A stretch of DNA of 64,000 bases from Candidatus Dormiibacterota bacterium (GTDB taxonomy: Bacteria > Chloroflexota > Dormibacteria > Aeolococcales > Aeolococcaceae): the NCBI GenBank assembly GCA_003162415.1, contig PMOL01000013.1:313817-377816 (forward strand). The letters are read 5' to 3'. The translations under genes and the position numbers were made by a program. Shown here piece by piece: positions 52,678-62,244 of the stretch (position 1 is its first letter; each line of letters starts with the position of its first letter). The notes under the pieces were generated by a model. That model did no database searches. It saw nothing but the letters and a program-made list of their open reading frames with translations, and was not told the DNA's origin.

Positions 52678-53379
52678 GTGAAAAACTGGGTCGTCCGAGG
52701 CAGCCTGCTGGTGGCTGCAGGTGCCATGGTCGGACTCGGCGTCTGGCGCGGAGTCTCTGAACTCACCACGTCGACGACGACTGCGACGACAACGCCGGCC
52801 CCAACGCCAAGTGCGACATCAGGATCTACTACTCCGACAAGTAGCACCGTCACAACCACTGTTCAGACGACCGGGTCCGATACTTTGGAACTCGGTTTAC
52901 TCGGGGCAGGGGCCCTCTTCGTCTTCATGGCCGCGTTTTATTCACGGATCTCCAAGATCACGTTGCCGGGCGGCCTTGGCTTCGAGTTATCGGCGTCCGA
53001 CACCCAGAAGCTCACCAAGAAGGTGGCCCAGAAGATCCGTGCCCGCCTCCCTACCCAGGCGGCCGGCAATCCGCTCACGACCCATGGATCACTGCGCGCG
53101 TTCTCCTTCTTATCCGCGAACAATCTTGCGGATCCGGAACCAGCGGCAACAGTCGAGGAATCAGCTATCCAGGCGGGGAAAGCCTCGGTACTCGCCTCGC
53201 GTTACGCGCAACAACTGCTGCGCTTGGCAAATTCGGAGGCGCTTCTGCGGGTCCGTGCGGCCGAACTTGGTATCGTCGATCAGGCGGACATTGCCGCCTT
53301 GATGCGCGGCGAAATCAACGACCATGTCGCGGATCTGCTAGCCGAACGAGCGGTCGGCGATGCTGGTGGTGGCGGGTAG
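52678..53379 (+). CDS. Hypothetical membrane protein, 233 aa
   Basis: GTG 52678 follows GGGAGATGG. TM1 lies at 6-24 (VRGSLLVAAGAMVGLGVW), then a Thr/Ser/Pro-rich extracytoplasmic loop (TTTATTTPAPTPSATSGSTT), then TM2 at about 68-86 (LELGLLGAGALFVFMAAFY). The cytoplasmic part of about 140 residues is helical (DTQKLTKKVAQKIRARL, LLRVRAAELGIVDQADIAAL). No domain recognised. It is convergent with the five-gene minus-strand operon, ending about 100 bases from that operon's last gene. Confidence 0.6.
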   Translation: MKNWVVRGSLLVAAGAMVGLGVWRGVSELTTSTTTATTTPAPTPSATSGSTTPTSSTVTTTVQTTGSDTLELGLLGAGALFVFMAAFYSRISKITLPGGLGFELSASDTQKLTKKVAQKIRARLPTQAAGNPLTTHGSLRAFSFLSANNLADPEPAATVEESAIQAGKASVLASRYAQQLLRLANSEALLRVRAAELGIVDQADIAALMRGEINDHVADLLAERAVGDAGGGG

Positions 53380-53482
53380 CGCCCTGTTTGGGTGGATTAT
53401 GTCGCAGAGAGTCGGCGTCGTACCACGTGTGGTGTGAAGCACCCGCCGCATTGGCTGGGCAGCCTCTCGACCCCCTTTGTCC

Positions 53483-53845
53483 TCAACGGGGCGGAATGGC
53501 GTGAAGCGTCGCCAGCGTTCCTAGCGACACTAGGATCAATGTCGCAGCCCCTAGAGCGATGAGACGGCCTCGGACTCGCTCAACTGCAGATCCGAGAACT
53601 GCACGCTTCTCTGCAGCCGTCAGATTCGGAGTGATTAGGGGGTTGGCGTCCGCGTGTGCTCGATCGATGATCGTTGCTGTCACCGCCAGGCTGATTGCGG
53701 AGCCGAACCAGGGAAGGCAAGCAAAGACGACATTGCGGATATTGAGATCCATCGAGGACGATTCCACTGCCCCCGTGAGGAGATTGACTCCTGCCGCGGC
53801 AAAAATGCCGGCTAGAAAGTTCAGTAAGGCGGGTGGTGGAGTCAT
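53483..53845 (-). CDS. Three-TM membrane protein, last gene of the NTPase operon, 120 aa
   Basis: ATG 53845 overlaps the NTPase stop (ATGA). TM segments: 5-25 (ALLNFLAGIFAAAGVNLLTG), about 40-60 (FACLPWFGSAISLAVTATI) and 95-115 (LIALGAATLILVSLGTLATL). A short cytoplasmic helix carries Arg/Glu residues (EKRAVLGSAVERVRGR). No family recognised. Translational coupling to the NTPase suggests that it is the membrane-acting component, perhaps a pore or anchor. Confidence 0.75.
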   Translation of the reverse strand: MTPPPALLNFLAGIFAAAGVNLLTGAVESSSMDLNIRNVVFACLPWFGSAISLAVTATIIDRAHADANPLITPNLTAAEKRAVLGSAVERVRGRLIALGAATLILVSLGTLATLHAIPPR

Positions 53846-56499
53846 GAGCCGGGCTCGAGCGGCATCCAGGCCGGCCCCCGCACCCTGTGCCCCAGCTTAT
53901 TCAAGCGCTCGACGATCTCGTCCCACGTGTCACGACTGATCGCGAGCTCCGCATCGCGACGCAGCGCACGTGCTTGCTGTTCGACTTCACGCCACTCCGG
54001 AAGCGACAACTGGAAGGCGGCTGCCTTCGACTCCGTTGCGAAGTTGGCGGCTGCCTCACGATCGCTTATGTTCATCCCGACGGCGTCAAGCACACGTTCA
54101 AGATCAAGAAAGAAGAGTTCGCGTGCGGCGGGCGTTACTTCATCCAAGGTAGGTACAGATTCTTCGAGCGTCTGCATTTCGTAGGTGGCAACACCCTCCA
54201 GCAGGACCGCCAGCTCTCGCTTCACAATTGCCCAGACAATCGCCACGAGTTCGCTGGCGATGAACGCCACCTTACTGCTCTCCGTCCCCGCGTCGGGTGC
54301 TAGGCGAGACGTCTCGACCCACGCGGATCGATCTCGAGCCCACGAGATCAGCTGTGACATATCGGCGCTGACGTCACGCCATCGCTCACCGGCAAGGAGA
54401 CTCGCCTCGAGAACGAGAGCTGTATCGATTTCGCTGCCTGGCTGACCCCAATCGCTTCGCTTGCTCTTGAGGTATGCGGCGCCAGCCACCATCACAGGCT
54501 CATGCATCTGCACACCCGCTTGCCCTAACGCGGCGAGGCACATTGCAGTGGTCATGAGCTGACTATTCCAGGCACCGCTTCCGCTCTCCCAAGCGCCGAA
54601 TGAGTACGGGCCCGGAGACGGGCTGCGCAGCCAGTCACATGCACGCCTCACAACATCACTAGATTCGTAACTGTCGCCAGCGCTCCTCAGCCCGAGAATG
54701 ACACGGGCTGTGATCCACGGCACACGAGCTGGGTAGAAGTTCCCATCCGGCTCTTGCGCGGTAGCTGCAATGGCCTTCAGCGTTTCAATCCGCGAAGCCT
54801 GCCTCTCGGGTGCAGCACCCTCGAGACCCAGAAGTAGCCCAGTGACCCACGTCCGATGCATGCGATCCATATCGATGCCATCGGCCCTCATCGGCGACAC
54901 TCCGACTCCGTCTTCGGCTCGCATCGCCTTCTGAATCTCGGGAAAGTCGAACCACTCGGCCGTCACCTCACCGATCGGTCGAGGGAGTCGAGATCCGTCA
55001 CCATAGTCCCACGCTGATCGGACGAAGTCAGCAGACAACTGCCACTCTTCCCGCTTGTGGAGCTGTGCAAGAGCATCGCAAGCGAAGACACACGAAGCCA
55101 GATTGCGGCCCCACGTCGGATCGTCGCGCGCATGCTTGACTAGGTATGCGCCCAGAACACTAAGCGACTGCCAACATCGCGCCAGAAACGCGCTTCCGTG
55201 CTGATCGCTCCCAGATTCGGCTAAGCCGACAAGATCGAGCTTCTCGAGCGTCGCGAGTATCTGACGATCGCCTGCGGTGCGAAGGAAGTCAACAGCGACT
55301 CTTCCTGGTGACTGTAGCATCCCTACGTCGCTACCCCACTCCCGTCGAGCGTATCTCACCAGCAGAGCAGCGAGGCTCTTGTGGCCGACGCTCAAAGCGT
55401 CCCCGTCACTGACTATGCATCTACTTCGCTGGAGGCGCTCAATCGCGTCTTGATCAAGGGTAGCTGCGTAGCTCTTGGTGACCTCAATCTCATACATGCC
55501 TAAAGATGCGAACCAGAAGAACAGCGTGCGGCTTGCATGGTCGAGATCCTCGACTCCTGGCCTCTCGGCAACGATCAATCCGCTAACTTCATCGAGGGTT
55601 GGTACCTTTCCATACTCGCTGAAGTACTTCAGGGCTACGGCCGCAATCAGTACGTCACCCTGCGCCAGGTGCGAAACGGCAGCACCAACCTCGCTCGAGC
55701 AGTCTGCTGTGGCAATCAGATCGCGAATCACCTCCTCACCATGCACAACGACATCGGCCACTTTCAGACCGATACGGTCGCGCATGGCCCATACCGATGG
55801 CCAGCCAACGAGTAGCGCCCTAAGGCTCCCGTGTATGTATGGACGTGATCTCCCTATTACGGTGGACATTGATCCGGCGAGCGTCGGATTAGCCTGAACG
55901 TTGTCGATGACGATCAGTACGCGGCCTTCCCCCCGGCTGATCGAAATGAGTATTTCCTCGACCAGCGCTTGATCATAGAGTGATGAATCGATTAGATCGA
56001 GCCAGATAACGGCTCCGCCGTCGGAGATCCAACGGCTCGCCGCTGTGCATGAGCTGACGGTCTTCCCGCTGGCGCTGGATCCTATTAGGAGCACATCGCC
56101 GAGCGTCAGTGCCCGTCCTATTTGCTCGTCACGTGCGGTTGCTGTAGTTCCCACCAGCCGCTCATCCAACGAACTGCGGGTGGGACGCCAAGGTCGACTC
56201 GCGCCCGGCACCCAAGCCTCGCCTAGCATTGCGGCTGCGACGACCGAAAGCGCGCTACCGCCCGATGTCAGCGCTGTTCTTAGTAACGACACAGGACAGG
56301 ACGCCTCCCACGTTTCCGAACCATCTCGGACGGTGACATGGGCAAGCCCGGCCTCAGCGTGGACTTCCAGCTGCCCTGTGGGGACGCCCGCGCCTCGAGC
56401 CTCGTTCACCTCGTGCTCGATGATCCTGGCTGCTGCCCGTCCTGAGCGCATCCGATCCGTTTGGCCGAGCCTCATGACAAGATCAGCGGGGAGAGGCAC
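53842..56499 (-). CDS. P-loop NTPase with alpha/alpha-toroid-like region, 885 aa
   Basis: Walker A is GSSASGKT at residues 140-147 (VLLIGSSASGKTVSSCTAAS) and Walker B RVLIVIDNVQAN about 60 residues later, fitting an NTPase of the STAND/AAA-like kind. A helical arm follows (to about 470). Residues about 590-690 look like terpene-cyclase/prenyltransferase-type alpha/alpha-toroid repeats: WITARVILGLRSAGDS, VRRACDWLRSPSPGPYSFGA and NSQLMTTAMCLAALGQAG. The rest is helical. No TM or signal. By family such proteins use NTP-driven assembly upon sensing a trigger. The toroid would be a sensor or ligand pocket. The gene lies 5 bases after the hydrolase gene and overlaps the 3-TM gene by 4. Confidence 0.7.
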   Translation of the reverse strand: MPLPADLVMRLGQTDRMRSGRAAARIIEHEVNEARGAGVPTGQLEVHAEAGLAHVTVRDGSETWEASCPVSLLRTALTSGGSALSVVAAAMLGEAWVPGASRPWRPTRSSLDERLVGTTATARDEQIGRALTLGDVLLIGSSASGKTVSSCTAASRWISDGGAVIWLDLIDSSLYDQALVEEILISISRGEGRVLIVIDNVQANPTLAGSMSTVIGRSRPYIHGSLRALLVGWPSVWAMRDRIGLKVADVVVHGEEVIRDLIATADCSSEVGAAVSHLAQGDVLIAAVALKYFSEYGKVPTLDEVSGLIVAERPGVEDLDHASRTLFFWFASLGMYEIEVTKSYAATLDQDAIERLQRSRCIVSDGDALSVGHKSLAALLVRYARREWGSDVGMLQSPGRVAVDFLRTAGDRQILATLEKLDLVGLAESGSDQHGSAFLARCWQSLSVLGAYLVKHARDDPTWGRNLASCVFACDALAQLHKREEWQLSADFVRSAWDYGDGSRLPRPIGEVTAEWFDFPEIQKAMRAEDGVGVSPMRADGIDMDRMHRTWVTGLLLGLEGAAPERQASRIETLKAIAATAQEPDGNFYPARVPWITARVILGLRSAGDSYESSDVVRRACDWLRSPSPGPYSFGAWESGSGAWNSQLMTTAMCLAALGQAGVQMHEPVMVAGAAYLKSKRSDWGQPGSEIDTALVLEASLLAGERWRDVSADMSQLISWARDRSAWVETSRLAPDAGTESSKVAFIASELVAIVWAIVKRELAVLLEGVATYEMQTLEESVPTLDEVTPAARELFFLDLERVLDAVGMNISDREAAANFATESKAAAFQLSLPEWREVEQQARALRRDAELAISRDTWDEIVERLNKLGHRVRGPAWMPLEPGS

Positions 56500-56504
56500 T
56501 TTGG

Positions 56505-57329
56505 TTACCAGCGAATCTCTGCGGTTTTTAGCCAGTCATCGATGGCGGACACGAGTTCGGTCTCTCGACCCGCGAAATTGTGCGGGGCTCCGGGCACGAC
56601 ACTTCCGATGGATCTACTCTGCGGTCCAGTCAGGATCGACACCGCATCCGGCGGGCTCGGCGTCGCAGCGAAGTCGTCGCCCCCGATGAGCGTGATGATA
56701 GGTACCGTCGTCCTCGACAACGCCGCACCCGGATCTCCATTCCTTGTTGGGAACTGGTCCCATCTGCCTCCAGGCGTTGTCAGATTCCGCATCGCCCGCG
56801 TCGAGATGAGCCAGGAATCGAACAGCCGCGTTGGAACCAATCCGTGGTCATCGTCTGACGCTCTCTCGAGTTCCTGATGAAGCTTCTCAATGTTGCCTTC
56901 GGTCGCGCGGGAGTAGAAGGCCACCACATCAAAGGGGGCCAACATCACAACGCCCACCACAGACCTGGGCAATCTGTCGGAGACGATCGCGTCCGCGATC
57001 TTCACAGCACCCAAGCTGTGTCCCTGCAGAAGCACCGGAGTGTGGCTGCTACCAACTAGCGCAAGCCACCGGTCCAAGGCCGGCGCGAAGTCATCGATAT
57101 TCTCGTCAATCGCCGTCTCGTCGTGGCCCGGAAAGTTGACTGTTACGAAATCCAACCCATGAGACGCATAGAGTCGGGCTGTACGAGCGATCAAAGCGTT
57201 GCCGTAGAAGTTACCCCACGTGCCGTGCACATGCACAGCAACACCTTTCGAGTTTGCCGTGTGGCTCCATAATCCGTGCAGCGAGCCGTTAGAGTGCTCG
57301 ACAGTTACAAGCTCAAATGGCATTTCCAT
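56505..57329 (-). CDS. Alpha/beta hydrolase, 274 aa
   Basis: MEMPFELVTVEHSNGSLHGL starts at ATG 57329 behind a GGAGAG-like site. Oxyanion strand AVHVHGTWGNFYGN, nucleophile elbow VLLQGHSLGAVKIADAI (G-H-S-L-G), Asp in LIGGDDFAATPSPPDA and His in VVPGAPHNFAGRE give the full Ser-Asp-His triad. It matches the DUF1749/serine aminopeptidase-like group of small hydrolases, substrate unknown. It sits 9 bases after the methyltransferase and 5 before the NTPase, so it is part of the five-gene operon, and could be the effector or a tailoring enzyme. Confidence 0.85.
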   Translation of the reverse strand: MEMPFELVTVEHSNGSLHGLWSHTANSKGVAVHVHGTWGNFYGNALIARTARLYASHGLDFVTVNFPGHDETAIDENIDDFAPALDRWLALVGSSHTPVLLQGHSLGAVKIADAIVSDRLPRSVVGVVMLAPFDVVAFYSRATEGNIEKLHQELERASDDDHGLVPTRLFDSWLISTRAMRNLTTPGGRWDQFPTRNGDPGAALSRTTVPIITLIGGDDFAATPSPPDAVSILTGPQSRSIGSVVPGAPHNFAGRETELVSAIDDWLKTAEIRW

Positions 57330-57338
57330 ACATCTCTC

Positions 57339-58754
57339 CTAATGGTGGCCGTCAGTCGTTGCGACAAGGCGCAGATACGTCGTGGGGCGAAGCTCCCCTG
57401 GAACCGCTCCCAATTCCGCACTCTCTACCCGGAAGCCGGATTGACGAAACCGCTCGAGTATGATCTCTTCGGACCCGAGCGTATATGTGCTCATCCGACG
57501 TGCATAACGCTCGGCGACGTCGCGAATCTCTTCTGGCGTGCGTCTGAGGAACCATCGCCAGCGCTCCGCTCGTTGTCGAGCGCGGTCCGCAAAATCTTGG
57601 ATCTCATCCTCCTCGTCGCGGGCGTGCATCGCCAAGGAATGGATTCGAACGGTGGTAACAAGGGTGCCGCCGGGCTTAAGCAGAATCCGCCACACGCTGA
57701 GCACCCGCGAGATTTCAGGTTCCTGAAAGCGCGTCAGGAACGCGTCAGATGTTATGACGTGAAAGCTCCCAGGGAGACTATCACTTAGATCGAGGACGTC
57801 AGCCTCGAGCGTCCGGACATCAACATCCTTCCAGTTCGCGTACCACCGGCACGCGAACAGTGGCGTAGGACAGAGATCGAGGACGGTGACTGCAGGTTTA
57901 AGGCCGAGCGCCCGATACCCAGCGAGAACATACGCGCAGAGCGAGTAGTCCGCCGTTCCAGTGATGAGCGTTTGACTCGGTCCCCCACCGTCCCTCAGCG
58001 CCCGCTCTAGGGCCGCGGTGTAAAAACCCGCGTGCCATGTCGGCGTGGAGACCAGGTCGAGCAGCCGAAGATATTGCCAGGCACCGTGATACCACGCGCA
58101 GGAGCTCCTATCAATATGGTCCCGCGTGCATAAGACTGGCGCCACGCTAGCCAGAACGTCAGCGCTCAATGCAAGAGGCTCTTCGAGGTCAAGGCTGGTC
58201 GTTGTGGTCTCTGCGATGTCGACTTGTCGCCAAAGTGCTTCCCAGCCTTGTCTCGCGGTCTCAAGATCAGTCTCCCGCGTACTTACCCACCAAGCGCCCG
58301 CCATTCGTGCAAGCCCCTTGTGGTCTCGGACGATGAGCGCGTCGTCGACGATCCACAGATTCTGCGAGCCCCCGGCGCCCGCGAGTCCCTGAGGCATATC
58401 CGCCACCGGGAGTAGTTTCACGATGATGCCCGCCTCACGGTCCTTCCCGGTTTGCGTGTCGAGCAAATCTGAGCTGATTCCCCGGTGCGGGAGCAGGTAG
58501 AGGCGCTTCACTTCGCGGCCTTGCGCTGCCACCTGCCTCCAGATCAGGTGGACGTAGTCATCCACATCCCAGTCTTGTGGGAAGAACGGGATCACCTGAA
58601 GGGCCGACGTGATGGTTGCTGTGGCGATTGCGCGAGCTAGTTCAGGCAGCGCATCGGAAGGCAGCGTGACCACCTCCGGGTTGCTACCATCCTGACGGAG
58701 ACGGTATACCGCTAGTGCACGGCGTGCAAGATCGAGACCGCGATGGTCGGTCAT
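57339..58754 (-). CDS. Class I SAM-dependent methyltransferase with novel N-terminus, 471 aa
   Basis: ATG 58754 overlaps the previous gene's stop (ATGA). The first about 220 residues form an alpha/beta domain with strands LYLLPHRGISSDLLDTQTG and NLWIVDDALIVRDHKGLARM that I cannot name. The C-terminal Rossmann methyltransferase (about 230-471) has TLITGTADYSLCAYVLAGY (SAM loop), KPAVTVLDLCPTPLFACRW (acidic end of strand 2), DVRTLEADVLDLSDSLPG (strand 3) and RILLKPGGTLVTTVRIHS. Together these argue for a methyltransferase acting on a small molecule or protein; the substrate is not evident. It is the second gene of the operon. Confidence 0.75.
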   Translation of the reverse strand: MTDHRGLDLARRALAVYRLRQDGSNPEVVTLPSDALPELARAIATATITSALQVIPFFPQDWDVDDYVHLIWRQVAAQGREVKRLYLLPHRGISSDLLDTQTGKDREAGIIVKLLPVADMPQGLAGAGGSQNLWIVDDALIVRDHKGLARMAGAWWVSTRETDLETARQGWEALWRQVDIAETTTTSLDLEEPLALSADVLASVAPVLCTRDHIDRSSCAWYHGAWQYLRLLDLVSTPTWHAGFYTAALERALRDGGGPSQTLITGTADYSLCAYVLAGYRALGLKPAVTVLDLCPTPLFACRWYANWKDVDVRTLEADVLDLSDSLPGSFHVITSDAFLTRFQEPEISRVLSVWRILLKPGGTLVTTVRIHSLAMHARDEEDEIQDFADRARQRAERWRWFLRRTPEEIRDVAERYARRMSTYTLGSEEIILERFRQSGFRVESAELGAVPGELRPTTYLRLVATTDGHH

Positions 58755-59665
58755 GCGTCGGCAATCCCGATAAGGGCCGCATGACTCGCGTCTGCGTCCG
58801 TAGTTGACCGTAGCACTTCCCAGCCGGCTCCCTCAAGGAGACCCTTTAGCTCGTCGTTCGTGAAGCGTTGAGACCGAAAACAATGAATACGCTCGCCTCG
58901 GTGCAAGGGCACCCCAATCGCGACGGTATCTTCCAAGACAATCGCCTCGGCAATTACGTCCTGCCCATCCATCTGAACGTCGAACGCGAGATTCTCCCTT
59001 GGCACCCCTGCCGCGAAGAACGGCTCGAGTGCAGCGGCGCGAAACACCGGCGTGAGGTATGGCTTGAGGATTTCGGAACTCGTTTGGTGTTTCGGGAATA
59101 ACGCGGCGCTGATCAAGAGGTGGTCGCCCGCGGCGCACGACTCGCGAATGTGTCGCAGAACTGAACCAGGATCCTGCGGATTCCCTATCGTGTGACCTAA
59201 TAGAGAGACAAGCACTGGCTCAGCAGTACCCCGCCAGCGGGCCAGTTCTGGTGTGGGACCACTCTCAAAGTCCCAGGTGCCACTGCTACGGCTCAGATCC
59301 GGAAGGCGCGCTTGTATGAGGGCTAGGCAGATCTCGAGAAGGTCGTGACTGAAGTCGAGCGCGAGGTAGGAACTGACGAGGTGGCCGCGCAGCTTCAGCT
59401 GCGATAGAAAGGCCGTGGAGTGAACCCCATTTCCGGGACCGACGTCGCACAGAGCGATTGGCGGACCCGGCAGAAATATGCCGTCGAGCACCGCGACCTC
59501 CTGCGCGACCGCCAAGACGACTTCTTGGTACCCGGCGGATCTGGCGAGCTCATCATGGGTTTGGGCGGCGCTTCCGGCGTATGCGAACTTGAGTGGGATC
59601 TCGCGTCGTGCAAGGCAGGCGGCAAACTCACGTTCGTGCTCGGCACTCTCGAAGCGACTGGCCAC
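58751..59665 (-). CDS. EgtD-like (histidine-specific type) methyltransferase, 304 aa
   Basis: GTG 59665 follows AAGGAGAG. Motifs of the Methyltransf_33/EgtD group: LCDVGPGNGVHSTAFLSQL (SAM loop), YLALDFSHDLLEICLALIQ (acidic strand-2 end), VLVSLLGHTIGNPQDPGSVL (the typical LGxTIGN) and ESCAAGDHLLISAALFP. EgtD trimethylates histidine in ergothioneine synthesis. Here the partner EgtB or EgtC is absent, and a second methyltransferase follows directly, so an amino acid or peptide of another pathway is more likely. First gene of the five-gene operon. Confidence 0.8.
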   Translation of the reverse strand: MASRFESAEHEREFAACLARREIPLKFAYAGSAAQTHDELARSAGYQEVVLAVAQEVAVLDGIFLPGPPIALCDVGPGNGVHSTAFLSQLKLRGHLVSSYLALDFSHDLLEICLALIQARLPDLSRSSGTWDFESGPTPELARWRGTAEPVLVSLLGHTIGNPQDPGSVLRHIRESCAAGDHLLISAALFPKHQTSSEILKPYLTPVFRAAALEPFFAAGVPRENLAFDVQMDGQDVIAEAIVLEDTVAIGVPLHRGERIHCFRSQRFTNDELKGLLEGAGWEVLRSTTDADASHAALIGIADA

Positions 59666-59854
59666 CTACTCTCCTTCACAGTCCAAGGCGCCGACGATTA
59701 GGCGACCGGTTGGCCGACGGAATGATCTCATGACGAGGCATCCTGAGTCAGACCGTCGAGTACGGCGGTTGCTAGCCGGTCACCCGAGGTCGCGGTAGGA
59801 GAGCTTCCGTTACGCTGCTTGCAGACCAGCCACCTCCTGTAACGAGGCCTGCAT

Positions 59855-62101
59855 TCACAAGCCATGACGTAGATCCGTGCAAGCCTTCGAATCCTTGACA
59901 ATCCGAACGATCCGGTCATGGTCGCGAGCGACGCGCTCTAGCGTCTCGCGGCTACCGTCGCACCGCAGCGTGTATGCGCCGAGGGGGGTCAGCGGAAGCT
60001 GCCAGCCTCGACTCTGATCGGAAGGATCAACCAGCGCGGGTTGGTACTCGAATTGCATCCCCCCGCGCTCTACGCAAGCTCGGAAGATCGTCTGCTCGAA
60101 TGCCCCCGTTTCAGCCCACTCACCTACCGTAAACGGCAGCGTGCTGTACACGCCGAGAGCGAGCCGGTGGATCTCGTCACGCACGCGCCCTTCAGCGCTC
60201 GGCTTCACATCGCGGGACGTCGGCTCGATGCTAACCCGCAGCTTAATGAGAACTTCTCGCAGGAACAGGCCGAGTACCGAGACGAGGTTGTCAAGCTCCT
60301 TCGGCTCGTACGAGATCTGCCGCCAATCCCTGAGGTCGAAGGGAGACTCTGCAACTCGTTGGTTGAGGACGACAATCGGCTTACCCAACGCGTCCGCGTA
60401 TCCGAGCTCGAACATCACGTTGGGGTTGTTGTCGGTTACGTCGGCCACGATCACATTGGCGGATCGGATTGCCTCCATGATCTGTCCCGTGATACGACCG
60501 GGCAGCCGTATCGTGTCCGATCGACTGCACGTGACTCCAACCTGGTCGCACGTCCCGACAATCGCCTTCCAGACAACGTTGAATTGCGGCTGAAAGGGCA
60601 TAAGGACGAAGACACTGCCGCTGATGTCAGCCGCGGGCGGCGCGGCTAATGAGACGTCTGCTCCGTTGATCCGGAGGTCCTTGATCTCAGCAGGAGGACT
60701 CGAGAGGCTTGGCGCAACGGCTCCGCCCCAAGGCGCGAAGCCGGGCTCGCGGCGGGTCAGATAGTCGTCGATCGTTTCGACGCCACGATAGCGTCGGATC
60801 TCGGGCCCGACGTTGATGTTCCACGCTCCGGCCTCGTTCTTGCCTCCACCGTGCGTGAGAAAGGGATCCTGTATGAGCAGATCGTAGAGACGCTCAACCA
60901 CGCCGTTGGCTGCCGATCCCGCCGAAGGGACATCACGGCGAATGTCGTCACTCCCGACGTACAAGTTTTCGTCCTTCGTCGGCGACGAAGGCATGAACTC
61001 GCGGTGGCGTTGCACGAGATACCCGACCGTGACGAGAAACAGCTCGACGTCGGAGGATGCTCCCTCACATTGCGCAAGTCCCGCCGCCGTGAGCGTCAGC
61101 TTGTCCGGACGCCCCCCGTATCTTGGGAGCCCCCACATGAGCCCGGGAGGAAATTGGGTGAGAACACCCGACAGCTCGAGGTCGTACTCCGAATCCATCC
61201 GTTTGTCGACGTAGCTGAAAACGGGCCAGTCACCCTCCATGCGCCAGCACTCGTACACCAAGTCCAGGACCCGATGCTGGACCCGCGTCAGCGAGCCGAA
61301 ATGAGATGCCACATCGGCAAGCCACGGACCCGGTCGGATCCCGAGTTCCCGGCAGCGCGCCTCATACGCTTCGATTGCGTATCGGACGGCATCCTGGCGC
61401 GCCGGCGGTGCCGCATCGTTTCGCATACGGATCGCCCGGACGCGACGGTTTGCTCCTTCCGCCCCAACCGCCACTACGACATCGATGTAGTCGTCACCCA
61501 CCACCTCCAGACGATCTCCGGGCCAGACCCCATCGCGAGCTGCAAAGTCGTACAGGACCGAGACACCCTCGTCCATTGGCGCCTCTGAGTACACATAGGA
61601 CTCGTCTCCCGCTCCAGCGACGCGAAGGACGAATGCGCGGTCGGCGCTTCCGTACACGAGGTCTCCGCCGGCGCCCAAGTCCGTCACCAGCATCGCATCC
61701 GCAACAAGGCGCTCTGACGCGCGGACAACCAAGTCGCGAACATCATGGTCGTCGTGGCGAAGCATCGCGACAAGCTCATTGGTGAACCAGATCTCGATCG
61801 GGATATGACTTCCGCCCTTTCCGGCGGCCATGAATCGCCAACCGATGGCGTCACGAAGGTTCGGGTTCGGCGCCGGCCCTTGGAGCCACAGCGCAACCCG
61901 CTGACGCCCTGCCGGACGTCGAGCCACCAGGTAACGATCGACTTCCCGCGGGTCCACACGCCAACCCCGCGCATCCCGCTCACACGGCAACTGCTCGCCG
62001 TCACACAAACGTCGAAGGGTCTGGGGGCTGATGTCGAAACGGCTCGCCGCTTCGCTGAGGCTGAGGGTCGCGCTCGGATTGCTTTCTTCATGGGCGCTCA
62101 T
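59855..62101 (-). CDS. HTH protein with C-terminal nucleoside 2-deoxyribosyltransferase/TIR-like domain, 748 aa
   Basis: The N-terminus (about 10-60) is an excisionase/MerR-like HTH: LSLSEAASRFDISPQTLRRL. The middle (about 70-480) is a mixed domain of unknown type with winged-helix-like pieces (LTRVQHRVLDLVYECWRMEG). At about 495-590 comes VFVLMPFQPQFNVVWKAIVG, RITGQIMEAIRSANVIVADV, NNPNVMFELGYADALGKPIV and AESPFDLRDWRQISYEPKE: the NDT/TIR-like fold whose NPNVxFELGxAxAxxKP box is the signature. Members bind or cleave nucleotides (NAD or nucleosides), as in several defence systems. The final 120 residues are unknown. It precedes the five-gene operon by 189 bases in the same direction. Confidence 0.75.
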   Translation of the reverse strand: MSAHEESNPSATLSLSEAASRFDISPQTLRRLCDGEQLPCERDARGWRVDPREVDRYLVARRPAGRQRVALWLQGPAPNPNLRDAIGWRFMAAGKGGSHIPIEIWFTNELVAMLRHDDHDVRDLVVRASERLVADAMLVTDLGAGGDLVYGSADRAFVLRVAGAGDESYVYSEAPMDEGVSVLYDFAARDGVWPGDRLEVVGDDYIDVVVAVGAEGANRRVRAIRMRNDAAPPARQDAVRYAIEAYEARCRELGIRPGPWLADVASHFGSLTRVQHRVLDLVYECWRMEGDWPVFSYVDKRMDSEYDLELSGVLTQFPPGLMWGLPRYGGRPDKLTLTAAGLAQCEGASSDVELFLVTVGYLVQRHREFMPSSPTKDENLYVGSDDIRRDVPSAGSAANGVVERLYDLLIQDPFLTHGGGKNEAGAWNINVGPEIRRYRGVETIDDYLTRREPGFAPWGGAVAPSLSSPPAEIKDLRINGADVSLAAPPAADISGSVFVLMPFQPQFNVVWKAIVGTCDQVGVTCSRSDTIRLPGRITGQIMEAIRSANVIVADVTDNNPNVMFELGYADALGKPIVVLNQRVAESPFDLRDWRQISYEPKELDNLVSVLGLFLREVLIKLRVSIEPTSRDVKPSAEGRVRDEIHRLALGVYSTLPFTVGEWAETGAFEQTIFRACVERGGMQFEYQPALVDPSDQSRGWQLPLTPLGAYTLRCDGSRETLERVARDHDRIVRIVKDSKACTDLRHGL

Positions 62102-62244
62102 GTCACCCGCATTATGAGCGACCAGCCTAGATTGTCAACAGCCGAAGGTACTGAGATCAAATCCGCACCCTGGAGCACTCTGGGGGTTGAAAAGCTACCG
62201 GCCCAGGGCGATGTGATCGTTTCCGATGTCTTTACTGCCTGGAC

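Noticed and set aside
58751-59665. True ergothioneine EgtD
   Set aside because: No EgtB or EgtC neighbour and a directly coupled second methyltransferase make that pathway unlikely; kept only as EgtD-like.
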